In this document: piece after piece, positions 53,395 through 61,726 of the stretch | Position numbering within the stretch: position 1 is the first letter of the stretch | Layout of the letters: each line of letters begins with the position of its first letter | NCBI GenBank assembly: GCA_937872175.1 | Contig: CALMPI010000017.1 | Location: forward strand, 62,001 to 126,000 | Length of the DNA: 64,000 nt | Origin: an uncultured Flavobacteriales bacterium | GTDB lineage: Bacteria; Bacteroidota; Bacteroidia; Flavobacteriales_F; PHOS-HE28 | Reading direction: 5' to 3' | Translations under genes and position numbers: made by a program | The notes under the pieces: model-generated | The model's input: only the letters and a program-made list of their open reading frames with translations | What the model was told of the DNA's origin: nothing | Databases searched by the model: none

Positions 53395-56300
53395 ATGGCC
53401 TACGAGCACACGGACATCGAGAAGAAGTGGCAGGACGAATGGCGGAAGCGCGGCACCTACCGCGTGGCCAACGACCCCTCCAGGCCCAAGTACTACGTGC
53501 TCGACATGTTCCCGTATCCCAGCGGCGCCGGCCTGCACGTGGGGCACCCCCTGGGCTACATCGCCAGCGACATCGTGGCGCGCTACAAGCGGCACAGCGG
53601 CTTCAATGTGCTGCACCCCATGGGCTACGACAGCTTCGGCCTGCCCGCCGAGCAGTACGCCATCCAGACCGGCCAGCACCCCGCCAAGACCACTGCGATC
53701 AACCTGGCCCGCTACCGCGAACAGCTGGACCGCATCGGCTTCAGCTTCGATTGGAGCCGCGAGGTGCGCACCAGCGATCCGTCCTTCTACAAATGGACGC
53801 AGTGGATCTTCCTGCAACTCTTCGACAGCTGGTACGACGCCAAGACGGACAAGGCGCGTCCCATCGGCGAGCTCATCGCACGGTTCGAGGCCCAGGGTTG
53901 CACCGGCCAGGATGCCAGCGTGCTCACCGGCGACATCGAGCAGTTCGTGGGCGGCTTCACCGCGGCGGAATGGAACGCCTTCGATGAGCGCACCAAGCAG
54001 TTGGTGCTGCAGCATTTCCGCCTGGCCTATCTCAGCGATGCCTGGGTGAACTGGTGCCCCGCGCTGGGCACCGTGCTCGCCAACGACGAGGTGAAGGACG
54101 GCGTGAGCGAGCGCGGCGGCCATCCCGTGGAGCGCAAGCGCATGAAGCAGTGGAGCCTGCGCATCACCGCCTACGCCCAGCGCCTGCTCGATGGGCTCGA
54201 GGGGCTGGACTGGAGCGAGAGCATCAAGGAGGCCCAGCGCAACTGGATCGGTCGCAGCGAAGGCGCCACCGTGCGCTTCCCCATCGGCGAGGACTTCATC
54301 GAGGTCTTCACCACGCGCCCCGACACCCTCTTCGGCGTCACCTTCATCACCCTGGCACCGGAGCATGTGCTGGTGGGCAAGTTCACCACGCCCGACCGCC
54401 AGGCCGAGGTGGAGGCCTACGTGAACACCGCCAAGAACCGCAGCGAGCGCGAGCGGCAGGCCGAGGTGGACAAGGTGAGCGGCGTGTTCACCGGCAGCTA
54501 CGCGAAGCACCCCTTCACCGGCGCTGATGTGCCTGTGTGGGTGGGCGATTACGTGCTGGCTGGCTATGGTACCGGTGCTGTGATGGCCGTGCCCGGCGGC
54601 GACCAGCGCGATTGGCGCTTCGCGAAGCACTTCGGGCTGCCCATCATCGCGGTGACCGAAGGTGCCGAAATTGATAAGGAGGCCGACGAGCGCAAGGATG
54701 CCACCATCTGCAGCGAGGGCTTCTTGAAAGGCTTGAAGGTGCCGCAGGCCATCACCCGCGCCATCCAGGAGCTGGAGAAGCTGGGTGCCGGCGAAGGCCG
54801 CATCAACTTCCGCCTGCGCGACGCCGCCTTCGGCCGCCAGCGCTACTGGGGCGAGCCGATCCCCATCTACTACAAGGACGGCATCCCGTACCCGCTGCCC
54901 GAGAGCGAGCTGCCGTTGAAGCTCCCCGAGGTGGACAAGTTTCTGCCCACGGAGGATGGCGAACCCCCGCTGGCCCGCGCCGCCGACTGGAGCTACAAGG
55001 GCCACCCGCTGGAGACGACGACCATGCCCGGCTGGGCCGGCAGCAGCTGGTACTTCCTGCGCTACATGGATCCCGGCAACGCGGAGCGCTTCGCTTCACC
55101 CGAGGCCATCCACTACTGGCAGCAGGTGGACCTCTACGTGGGCGGCAGCGAGCACGCCACCGGCCACCTGCTCTACTTCCGCTTCTGGACCAAGTTCCTC
55201 TTCGATCGCGGCTGGATCCCCTTCGATGAGCCAGCGAAGAAGTTGGTGAACCAGGGGATGATCCAGGGGGTGAGTGCTTTGGTCTATCGTCTTGACCCGG
55301 TATGGAATTCTGGCGGGCTTGACATCTCAGATGCCCTGTCGATCATTGAGCCGTTCGCTCTGCTCGTTTCAACGGATGTCGCTGAAGACTGGATGTCTGG
55401 TGATATGGATCGACAATCATCGGCATCGCAACTACTCGAAGATGGACTGAGGTCAATTGAAAAGACGTTGAACGAAGATGTTGAACCGGCAACGTTTCGT
55501 TGTGCGCTTCCGGCGCTTAGGAGACTGTCCTCCACGCTGGTTCCTGTGAATCTCGTGGACGGTGAGGTTTTAGTAGACGAGCCGGGCTTGCGAATGAGTA
55601 GACGCGATTTTGAACGAGCACATCTGACAAAGAGAGGTGCCGAATTCAAGGTTCGACGTGAAGTCGAGAAAATGTCCAAGTCGAAGTTCAACGTGGTGAA
55701 CCCCGACGACATCATCGCCAAGTATGGCGCCGACACGCTGCGGCTGTACGAGATGTTCCTGGGCCCCTTGGAGCAGAGCAAGCCCTGGGACACCAACGGC
55801 ATCGAGGGCACCTTCCGCTTCCTGCGGAAGTTCTGGAATCTCTTTCACGCCACGGATCCATCTTCCCCGACCGGATCATCGGACAACGCACCTGCACGGT
55901 CGACCCTCCGGGTGGACGTCCTGCACGTGACCGACGACGCCCCCACCAAAGCCGAACTGAAGATCCTGCACGCCACCCTGAAGAAGGTGACCGAGGACAT
56001 CGAAAAGATGTCGTTCAACACCAGTGTCGCGCAGTTCATGATCGCCGTGAACGAGCTGGGCAGCCTGAAGTGCAGCAAGCGCGCGGTGCTGGAGCCGCTG
56101 GTGATCGCCCTGGCGCCCTTCGCACCGCACATCGCCGAGGAGTTGTGGGAGAAGCTGGGCCACAATACCAGCGTCACCACCGCCCCCTGGCCGCAGTGGA
56201 GCGCCGAGCATCTGGTGGAGGACAGCTTCAGCTACCCCATCAGCTTCAATGGCAAGACCCGCCTGCAGCTGGAGTTCCCCATCGCGCTGGACCCCAAGAG

Positions 56301-56409
56301 CGTGGAGGAGCAGGTGCTGGCCAACCCCGAGGTGCAGGCCCGCCTGGAGGGCAAGGCCCCCAAGAAGGTGATCGTGGTGCCCAAGCGCATCGTGAACATC
56401 GTGGTGTAG
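53395..56409 (+). CDS. leuS: Leucyl-tRNA synthetase with an atypical insertion
   Basis: 1004 residues. Class I synthetase with a HIGH-type motif (GLHVGHPLGY), the CP1 editing domain (about 230-430), and KMSKS at 759-763. The stretch between GMIQGVSALVYRL (residue 622) and KMSKS is about 137 residues, some 50 longer than I recall for Bacteroidota LeuRS. Its DNA is distinctly lower in GC (183 of 360 bases G/C at 55321-55680). The frame is intact throughout and the catalytic motifs are kept, so the enzyme should work. Confidence 0.95.
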   Translation: MAYEHTDIEKKWQDEWRKRGTYRVANDPSRPKYYVLDMFPYPSGAGLHVGHPLGYIASDIVARYKRHSGFNVLHPMGYDSFGLPAEQYAIQTGQHPAKTTAINLARYREQLDRIGFSFDWSREVRTSDPSFYKWTQWIFLQLFDSWYDAKTDKARPIGELIARFEAQGCTGQDASVLTGDIEQFVGGFTAAEWNAFDERTKQLVLQHFRLAYLSDAWVNWCPALGTVLANDEVKDGVSERGGHPVERKRMKQWSLRITAYAQRLLDGLEGLDWSESIKEAQRNWIGRSEGATVRFPIGEDFIEVFTTRPDTLFGVTFITLAPEHVLVGKFTTPDRQAEVEAYVNTAKNRSERERQAEVDKVSGVFTGSYAKHPFTGADVPVWVGDYVLAGYGTGAVMAVPGGDQRDWRFAKHFGLPIIAVTEGAEIDKEADERKDATICSEGFLKGLKVPQAITRAIQELEKLGAGEGRINFRLRDAAFGRQRYWGEPIPIYYKDGIPYPLPESELPLKLPEVDKFLPTEDGEPPLARAADWSYKGHPLETTTMPGWAGSSWYFLRYMDPGNAERFASPEAIHYWQQVDLYVGGSEHATGHLLYFRFWTKFLFDRGWIPFDEPAKKLVNQGMIQGVSALVYRLDPVWNSGGLDISDALSIIEPFALLVSTDVAEDWMSGDMDRQSSASQLLEDGLRSIEKTLNEDVEPATFRCALPALRRLSSTLVPVNLVDGEVLVDEPGLRMSRRDFERAHLTKRGAEFKVRREVEKMSKSKFNVVNPDDIIAKYGADTLRLYEMFLGPLEQSKPWDTNGIEGTFRFLRKFWNLFHATDPSSPTGSSDNAPARSTLRVDVLHVTDDAPTKAELKILHATLKKVTEDIEKMSFNTSVAQFMIAVNELGSLKCSKRAVLEPLVIALAPFAPHIAEELWEKLGHNTSVTTAPWPQWSAEHLVEDSFSYPISFNGKTRLQLEFPIALDPKSVEEQVLANPEVQARLEGKAPKKVIVVPKRIVNIVV

Positions 56410-56410
56410 G

Positions 56411-56433
56411 GTCCCACAGGCATCTTGCCTGTG
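56411..56433 (+). repeat. REP-type hairpin after leuS
   Basis: GTCC followed by a 19-nt palindrome (CACAGGCA-TCT-TGCCTGTG), the same layout as the GTCG REPs at 59363 and 61586, with a compensatory G-C to A-T change in the stem. Confidence 0.6.
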
Positions 56434-56771
56434 GCGTGCTGAACATGATGGCCAGGCGCTGGCTGCGGGCTCGGCACCGGAAGCGCATTTCCCCGAACTG
56501 CGTTGTCCGCCTACCATGGACGGTATCCTGGTCCACAAGGACAGCAAGCGCACAGGCATGCGGAAGGCAGGGGCGATCCGCAAGAAGGTGGCCGGGCGAT
56601 CGCGCAAGAACGAGGGTGCGCGTTCCGGCTGATCCTGGCAGATACCCGGTGCGCCTGGATCCGCGATGGTCATCCTCCTTCCACCGGCCGGTCCCCTGCT
56701 CGTGTTAAAGTCTGTTGCAGCCGCCCGGGGGCATGGTCGTGCGCACCACCTTCGGGGAAACGCACCGGGCC
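56434..56771. other. Spacer with no confident gene
   Basis: Between leuS and the next gene. Apart from the REP hairpin and one short basic frame (56516-56632) I see nothing convincing. Confidence 0.4.
56516..56632 (+). CDS. Possible 38-residue basic protein
   Basis: Starts MDGILVHKDSKRTGMRKAGA and is very rich in Lys/Arg. It could be a nucleic-acid-binding micropeptide or a chance frame. No promoter box precedes it. Confidence 0.25.
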   Translation: MDGILVHKDSKRTGMRKAGAIRKKVAGRSRKNEGARSG

Positions 56772-57125
56772 ATGATCATCACCGGCTTCCTCGCCCCCTA
56801 CCTGCTGTGCATGGGGCTCGCGTTCCCCTGCGGACCCACGGAACAGCTACCGCCCGTGGCGGCAACACCGAGGGTGAACGTGCAACGGCTCATCCGCGCA
56901 GTGCCGGTGCCCAAGGACCTTGCGGCTGTGGACCTGGTGCAGCGCACCTGTGCGCTCTATGTGGCCATGCGTTCCCATGCCCTGCGCGACCCGATTGCCT
57001 TCAGGCGCGAGCTGGAGAGCGCCGCCGTGCGGTGGAACTACTGCCCGGGTGGCACCATGGTGGCCTGCGCGGTGGTGCCCACGGCGGACGGGGATAGTGT
57101 GGTCACCGGGATCCCGCTGCCTTGA
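56772..57125 (+). CDS. Hypothetical exported protein
   Basis: 117 residues from the ATG that gives a signal-like N-terminus (MIITGFLAPYLLCMGLAFPC). An ATG 39 nt upstream (56733) is an alternative. The mature part contains a helical segment (AVDLVQRTCALYVAMRSHAL) and a C-terminal cysteine pair region (WNYCPGG, MVACAVV). No family recognised. Followed by a copy of a 38-bp repeat. Confidence 0.45.
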   Translation: MIITGFLAPYLLCMGLAFPCGPTEQLPPVAATPRVNVQRLIRAVPVPKDLAAVDLVQRTCALYVAMRSHALRDPIAFRRELESAAVRWNYCPGGTMVACAVVPTADGDSVVTGIPLP

Positions 57126-57138
57126 GCGGCCGGTGCGG

Positions 57139-57176
57139 GATCCACGCCAGCGGCATGGATCATTCGCGCCGGCGGG
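57139..57176 (+). repeat. 38-bp dispersed repeat, copy 1
   Basis: Aligns without gaps to 59219-59256; shared blocks include GCCAGC and CATTCG, from GATCC to GCGGG. Confidence 0.6.
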
Positions 57177-57200
57177 ACGTGCCCATGCAGGAGCCCCGGT

Positions 57201-57791
57201 TCACTGCCCCGGGCACCGGTAGTTCTTCACGTACTTGAACATCCGGTCGGCTTCGTGGTCCATGCTGTTGTACTTCCCCGCGTAGCCCTCCTCCAAGCCT
57301 TTCTCCATGGCTGCGATCGCCTCTGCGCAATCCTTGCCGAAGTACTTCTTGATCTCCCGCAGCATCTCGCGGTCCTTGGCCTCGCGCCATGAATGCATCT
57401 CCTTCTTCAGCACGTATTTCCCGGCGGCCTTGTCGATGATGTACATGAAGGAGAAGCTATCCCAGTAGCTCGTCAGGATGTACTGGTCGCTTTCCATGAT
57501 CACCTCGTGCAGTCGGTCCATGCCCAGGCTCCCGATGGACATGTTGACCCACCTGCGGCCCCCGAAATGCAGCTCGGAGACCTTGCCTTGGCCGACCTGC
57601 CGTTCGCGTTTATCCTCCTTCACATGGTAGCGCAGGTATTGACCCGTCATGCTGCACGTGCTGCTCTGTGAGCTCTGCGACTCGTACATCCACACGGTAT
57701 CTCCTTTCTCAATGAAGAAGCCCACGGGATCCTGGGCCAGGGATGGCAGGGTGCACAGGACGGGCACAAGAAGGAAGGCGCGAAGGCTCAT
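57201..57791 (-). CDS. Hypothetical secreted protein
   Basis: 196 residues. Signal peptide MSLRAFLLVPVLCTLPSLAQ, then a mixed alpha/beta protein with a helical C-terminal third (REMLREIKKYFGKDC, MFKYVKNYRCPGQ). Two cysteines near the C-terminus may pair. It shares no motif I know. A TAGCTTGG box (57814-57821) precedes it inside the end of the next gene. Confidence 0.65.
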   Translation of the reverse strand: MSLRAFLLVPVLCTLPSLAQDPVGFFIEKGDTVWMYESQSSQSSTCSMTGQYLRYHVKEDKRERQVGQGKVSELHFGGRRWVNMSIGSLGMDRLHEVIMESDQYILTSYWDSFSFMYIIDKAAGKYVLKKEMHSWREAKDREMLREIKKYFGKDCAEAIAAMEKGLEEGYAGKYNSMDHEADRMFKYVKNYRCPGQ

Positions 57792-57818
57792 GGTCGCTGC
57801 GGATGATGGTGCGCCAAG

Positions 57819-58268
57819 CTAGCGGATCGTCGCCACGCGGAACCCATATGCGCCGTTCGCGAACACGACCCCCGGGTTCTGATGGAAACCGCCCGGGATG
57901 TTCGTGGCGATCGTGACGGCCCCGATCGTGTCCGTGTGGTCATAGGTGACGACCGGCTGCGGGTCGGTCACCGAGAAGGGCAGCTCGTTGAACAGGGTAT
58001 CGTCCACCGTGACCTCGTAGTGATGCACGCGCACGAAGCCGTTCAGGAGCACATCCTGGGTGAGCGAGGGAACGGAGAGCGTGGTGCGGTAGCTCGTCGT
58101 ACCGCTTCCGCTCCATTGGCCCTGCGCCGGGAACGGATGGTACGATACCTCCACGTTGAGACTTCCACCAGGCCCTGCTGGACCCGGAGGACCTTGTTCA
58201 CCTTCCTTGGTGCAGCCCGCGAGGAAGGCCAGCGCACCAGCGATCACCGCGAGGGCGTACGCGTGCAT
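57819..58268 (-). CDS. Lipoprotein with short collagen-like segment
   Basis: 149 residues. The lipobox is LAGC (Cys19) in ALAFLAGCTKEG, followed by a collagen-like GPPGPAGPGG and then a beta-rich domain (LPFSVTDPQPVVTYDH to GAYGFRVATIR). This layout is common in Bacteroidota surface lipoproteins. The start is set by the lipoprotein signal; a TACATTCG box lies 20 nt upstream. Confidence 0.7.
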   Translation of the reverse strand: MHAYALAVIAGALAFLAGCTKEGEQGPPGPAGPGGSLNVEVSYHPFPAQGQWSGSGTTSYRTTLSVPSLTQDVLLNGFVRVHHYEVTVDDTLFNELPFSVTDPQPVVTYDHTDTIGAVTIATNIPGGFHQNPGVVFANGAYGFRVATIR

Positions 58269-58288
58269 GGGATGGATGGAATATGGAC

Positions 58289-58296
58289 CGAATGTA
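58289..58296 (-). promoter_or_regulatory. -7 box (TACATTCG) for the collagen-like lipoprotein
   Basis: One mismatch to TAnnTTTG; identical to the box before the barrel gene at 45456. Confidence 0.45.
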
Positions 58297-58359
58297 GAGC
58301 GGGATCCGTTGGCGCGACCCGACGAACCGCGCCAACCCGGTCCGCGCATGCCGCCCTGC

Positions 58360-58367
58360 TACCTTCA
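58360..58367 (+). promoter_or_regulatory. -7 box (TACCTTCA), 4 nt before ATG
   Basis: Two mismatches to TAnnTTTG but the same position as other close-spaced boxes. Confidence 0.4.
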
Positions 58368-58371
58368 CCAC

Positions 58372-58671
58372 ATGCTCCGTCGCTGGCCCCTCCTGCTCAT
58401 CAGCTCTTTGCTCGCCTGCCGAACGCCGCACTACGAGCAAGGCATGCTGCGGAACGCGACCATCCGGGACCATGTGTTCCTTGAAGCCCTGCACACCGAC
58501 GCGCGCTACACGGGCGACGTGGCCAACAAGCTTGAGGGGCTGCTGCTGCATCTCTGCTTCGCCATCGAGGCCGAGGAAGTGAGGACCGCGGAACAATTCC
58601 TTCCCTCGCTCGCGCCGATGTTCGCTGGCGCGGATCTGCGATCCGTGCCATCCCCTAGCTTTCCCTCGTGA
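58372..58671 (+). CDS. Small lipoprotein-like hypothetical
   Basis: 99 residues. The N-terminus (MLRRWPLLLISSLLACRTP) has a lipobox-like SLLAC. The rest is short and helical (KLEGLLLHLCFAIEAEEV). It ends overlapping the GTG start of the transposase gene. Its last codons contain the transposase promoter box, so it could be a truncated gene whose tail was replaced when the RAYT locus arrived. Confidence 0.5.
   Translation: MLRRWPLLLISSLLACRTPHYEQGMLRNATIRDHVFLEALHTDARYTGDVANKLEGLLLHLCFAIEAEEVRTAEQFLPSLAPMFAGADLRSVPSPSFPS
58656..58663 (+). promoter_or_regulatory. -7 box (TAGCTTTC), 4 nt before GTG start
   Basis: One mismatch to TAnnTTTG. It decides the GTG start of the RAYT gene. Confidence 0.5.
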
Positions 58672-59198
58672 GCCGGAAATACAAGATCCACGACCAGGCC
58701 GACGCCCATTTCATCACCTATGCCGTCGTGGGTTGGGTGGACGCGTTGAGCAGGCCGCTCTACAAGGACGTCGTGGTCGACAGCCTGGCCCACTGCCAGC
58801 GCGAGAAAGGCCTCGAGCTGTTCGCGTGGTGCATCATGAGCAACCATGTGCACCTGATCGCCCGGGCCGCCGAAGGCAAGCAGCTGCAGGAACTCCTGCG
58901 CGACCACAAGAAGTTCACCGCCAGGAAGGTGGTCGAAGCCATCATCAGCAACCAACAGGAGAGCCGGCGGGAGTGGTTGCTGCCCTTGCTGCGCCGACCG
59001 GATGGCAGCATCCGGTTCTGGCAGCACGACCTGCACCCCATCTGGCTGCGCACACCTGCGGTGATCGACCAGAAACTCGACTACATCCACATGAACCCGG
59101 TGAACGAAGGGCTCGTGGATGAACCGCAGCACTATCCGTACTCGAGCGCAGCTGCCTATGCGGGCATGCCTTCGGTGCTGAGCGTGGAGATCATCTGA
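58668..59198 (+). CDS. REP-associated tyrosine transposase (RAYT, IS200-like Y1)
   Basis: 176 residues, GTG start. The HUH motif is in MSNHVHLIAR, and the RAYT signature in LDYIHMNPVNEGLVD followed by PYSSAAAY; the catalytic tyrosine is in this C-terminal half. RAYTs are domesticated single-copy Y1 transposases that act on REP hairpins. Consistent with this, two composite REP elements lie 0.2 and 2.4 kb downstream. There are no terminal ends of a standard IS200 element. Confidence 0.85.
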   Translation: MSRKYKIHDQADAHFITYAVVGWVDALSRPLYKDVVVDSLAHCQREKGLELFAWCIMSNHVHLIARAAEGKQLQELLRDHKKFTARKVVEAIISNQQESRREWLLPLLRRPDGSIRFWQHDLHPIWLRTPAVIDQKLDYIHMNPVNEGLVDEPQHYPYSSAAAYAGMPSVLSVEII

Positions 59199-59218
59199 CG
59201 TGGGAGGCACGGATCACA

Positions 59219-59256
59219 GATCCGCGCCAGCAGCACGGAACATTCGGGCTAGCGGG
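59219..59256 (+). repeat. 38-bp dispersed repeat, copy 2
   Basis: 20 nt after the transposase stop; aligns to 57139-57176. The GCGCCAGC...TTCGG part also recurs just after REP element A (59422-59445). Confidence 0.6.
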
Positions 59257-59339
59257 TGGCTGCGCTGTACCGCATCGAAGCGTACATCCTCGCCCACGAG
59301 GCGCAAGGGGCGCTCGTGGAGCGCAGGGACCTCCTCTAG
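59256..59339 (+). pseudogene. Possible gene remnant between two repeats
   Basis: A 27-residue frame (VAALYRIEAYILAHEAQGAL, then VERRDLL) with protein-like composition lies exactly between the 38-bp repeat and the REP element. It may be the end of a deleted gene. Confidence 0.2.
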
Positions 59340-59427
59340 CGTCGCACCGGTATTCCGATAACGTCGCACAGGCGTCCCGCCTGTGTTCACCCTTCACAGG
59401 CGGGACGCCTGTGCGACGCCATGCGCC
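59337..59427. repeat. Composite REP element (BIME-like), copy A
   Basis: 91 bp. It contains REP GTCG + 19-nt palindrome at 59363-59385 and its reverse complement at 59395-59417, plus an upstream partial GTCGCAC repeat. It aligns end to end with 61560-61650. Confidence 0.85.
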
Positions 59428-59599
59428 AGCGACATTGAACGTTCGGACGAGTCCAGGACCGGTTCGCACCGGACACGTGCGCTACCCGCTGGCCGGCGTA
59501 TCCCGTGTCCCAGCCCGATGTCCGGATCCAGTTGTGCCGCGAACCCCTAACCTACGGGCTGGCGGGCACGTTCAAGGGCGCTCAACCATACCGGAGAAG

Positions 59600-61345
59600 A
59601 TGACCTCACTCGCCAAGTCGGCACTGATCGGGGGATGTGTTCGCACCGTACTGATCCTCTCCACTCCTGAGGCCGTTTGCCAGGATCTTCTCTGGTATAA
59701 CACCTGGGAGTATCAGGCCCAAGGTCCCCACATTCATTCCTTCCGGGATGGGCCTTTGGCCATCAATGCGCTCGGGGAGACCTACATGGCCTCGCAACTT
59801 CGGGGATCCATCGATGTGGATCCCGGCCCAGGCATTTCGGTGCTCAGCTCTGGAACAGGTTCATCGACCAGCTCCACGTGCCTGAGCAAGTTCGACCAGA
59901 ACGGCACGTGGATCTGGACAAAGCGGATCGGGAACTCCATCAGCCAGCCGCATGCGATCGCACTGGACCCCGCTGGCAACGTGTACATGAGCGGGATGTT
60001 CAAAGGGACGGTCGACTTCGACCCCGGGCCCGGCGTTGTCAACCACACTTCCGCTGGCGAGGACGACATCTTCGTGATGAAGCTCGATCCGGACGGAGAG
60101 CATATGTGGTCCTGCAGCTTCGGCACGACCGAAGGCGTGGAAGGTGGTTGGGACCTTGCCGTGGATGCCAGTGGCAATGCCTTTGTCATGGTGAGCGCGC
60201 GGGGAACCATCGACGTCGATCCCGGACCGGGTGTGGAGCCGTTCACCCCGGCAGGTCAGCTCACCAGCATCGTCAAACTGGATGCGCAAGGCGAACTTGT
60301 TTGGGCCCGTTCGGTCGATCTCAACGGGTCGTCGTACAGCAACTGGCACATCGCCGTTGATGGGAGCGGGAGCGTCCTGATGACCGGCCAATACGCGGGC
60401 GCTTCCGTGGACGTGGACCCCGGACCCGGAGTGACGTATCTGCCGCACGATCCCCTTCGACCCAACAGCGTCTTCATCGTGAAATGGGACGCCCAAGGCG
60501 AACTCCTTTGGGCGCGCGCGATCGCCGGCGCGATCCCGGGACACCTGGCCTGTGATGCGGATGACCATGTGCTCGTGACCGGGAACGCGATCGAGGACAT
60601 CGACCTTGACCCCGGGCCGGGCGTGCAGCTGTGCGACCCGGGCAATGCGCTCAACACGAGCTGGGTGCTGAAGCTGGATCCCCTGGGTACACATGTCTGG
60701 TCCACCATGTGGACCACGAACAGCATCGTTCAGGCACAGGATGTGGTGGCGGACCAGAACGGGAATGTGATCGTCGGTGGCCTCTATGACTCAGCGATGG
60801 ACCTGGCACCCGGACCGTTGGTCGTGCCGGGACCTTCGGTAAGCTCCGGTCATAGCAGCTTCATCACCGCGTTGGATCCCTCTGGTGCCTATCTATGGTC
60901 CGGCGAATTGGGCGGTGGTCAGCACGATGCGTACGTGGAGCACATGGCCATCGCTCCGGACAATGGTCTGCGCATCAGCGGGTGGTTCTTTGGCGCCATG
61001 GATATGGATCCCGGTCCCGGTTCCACCACCTATTCGGGACCGCTCACGCGGCAGAGCACCATGTTGCTCGGTCTCGCTGGAATGAACGGCCCTTCGGGAA
61101 TGCCCACCACCATCAAGAGCGCTGCCAACCTGTATCCCGTTCCCACGGATGGACCGCTGACCATCACTCATCCGGAAGCCATCGCGTTCATCAACATCCG
61201 TGACCTTCGTGGCCGGTCGGTCCATACCGTTCGGCCAGGGATGGAGCGCACATCGATCGACCTCGCCGCACTCCCGGCCGGATGCTACATGGTGGAGATC
61301 ATGGGCACGACGTTCAGGGAACAGCACACGATCGTGAAGCGGTGA
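59600..61345 (+). CDS. SBBP-type beta-propeller protein with T9SS type A sorting domain
   Basis: 581 residues. The start MTSLAKSALIGGCV is chosen because the longer frame reads through the REP element. The body is at least seven beta-propeller (SBBP-like) repeats, each with a D(V/F/L/M)DPGPG motif (VDVDPGPG, VDFDPGPG, IDLDPGPG, MDMDPGPG) and blocks such as LDPAGNVYMSG and VDASGNAFVM. The type A sorting domain (LYPVPTDGPLTITHP to HTIVKR) ends it. Probably a secreted or surface-attached propeller. DPGPG loops resemble calcium-binding turns, but this is not proven. Confidence 0.8.
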   Translation: MTSLAKSALIGGCVRTVLILSTPEAVCQDLLWYNTWEYQAQGPHIHSFRDGPLAINALGETYMASQLRGSIDVDPGPGISVLSSGTGSSTSSTCLSKFDQNGTWIWTKRIGNSISQPHAIALDPAGNVYMSGMFKGTVDFDPGPGVVNHTSAGEDDIFVMKLDPDGEHMWSCSFGTTEGVEGGWDLAVDASGNAFVMVSARGTIDVDPGPGVEPFTPAGQLTSIVKLDAQGELVWARSVDLNGSSYSNWHIAVDGSGSVLMTGQYAGASVDVDPGPGVTYLPHDPLRPNSVFIVKWDAQGELLWARAIAGAIPGHLACDADDHVLVTGNAIEDIDLDPGPGVQLCDPGNALNTSWVLKLDPLGTHVWSTMWTTNSIVQAQDVVADQNGNVIVGGLYDSAMDLAPGPLVVPGPSVSSGHSSFITALDPSGAYLWSGELGGGQHDAYVEHMAIAPDNGLRISGWFFGAMDMDPGPGSTTYSGPLTRQSTMLLGLAGMNGPSGMPTTIKSAANLYPVPTDGPLTITHPEAIAFINIRDLRGRSVHTVRPGMERTSIDLAALPAGCYMVEIMGTTFREQHTIVKR

Positions 61346-61726
61346 TCGGAACGTAGCAGAGCCCTTGCGGCTGACCACAGGCTGACAGGGTCCGGTTCTC
61401 GGTGAGCGTAGCCGGTGGCATGGCCACGCGACGCGGCCGGGGTATTGACCAAGAGGCCGTCACCCCTTGAACGGCCGCATGTGTTCCCGCGCCCTGTGAT
61501 CGCCCGGATCACTTCTGTGTGACATGATCCAGCCACAGGAGGAAAGGAAGGATCTCCAATAGCGTCGCACAGGCGTTCCGATAAAGTCGCACAGGCGTCC
61601 CGCCTGTGACCACGCCACACAGGCGGGACGCCTGTGCGACGCCAAGCGCCGTCCTCCCCCGCTTCGCCTGCTCCACCCCCTCCTTCACCGCCGCGATGAT
61701 CGTGGCCAGGTTCGACCGGCGCAGGC
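61346..61726. other. Spacer with composite REP element
   Basis: Holds REP element B. The minus-strand part 61651-61726 encodes a coding-like stretch (SNLATIIAAVKEGVEQAKRG) in a different frame from the following gene. Confidence 0.5.
61560..61650. repeat. Composite REP element (BIME-like), copy B
   Basis: 91 bp, same layout and orientation as copy A: REP at 61586-61608 and inverted REP at 61618-61640. Confidence 0.85.

Larger units (their letters stand above)
59199..59599. other. Repeat-rich spacer downstream of the RAYT gene
   Basis: Holds the 38-bp repeat copy 2, a 27-codon relic frame (59256-59339) and the composite REP element A. Confidence 0.6.

Noticed and set aside
59411-59599. Longer N-terminus for the beta-propeller gene
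   Set aside because: It would begin inside REP element A and has no signal peptide; the ATG at 59600 gives a plausible one.
59800-61050. Regularly spaced GATCCCGG-like repeats resembling a CRISPR
   Set aside because: They are codons of the DPGPG propeller motif, in frame, with irregular spacing and no unique-spacer pattern.
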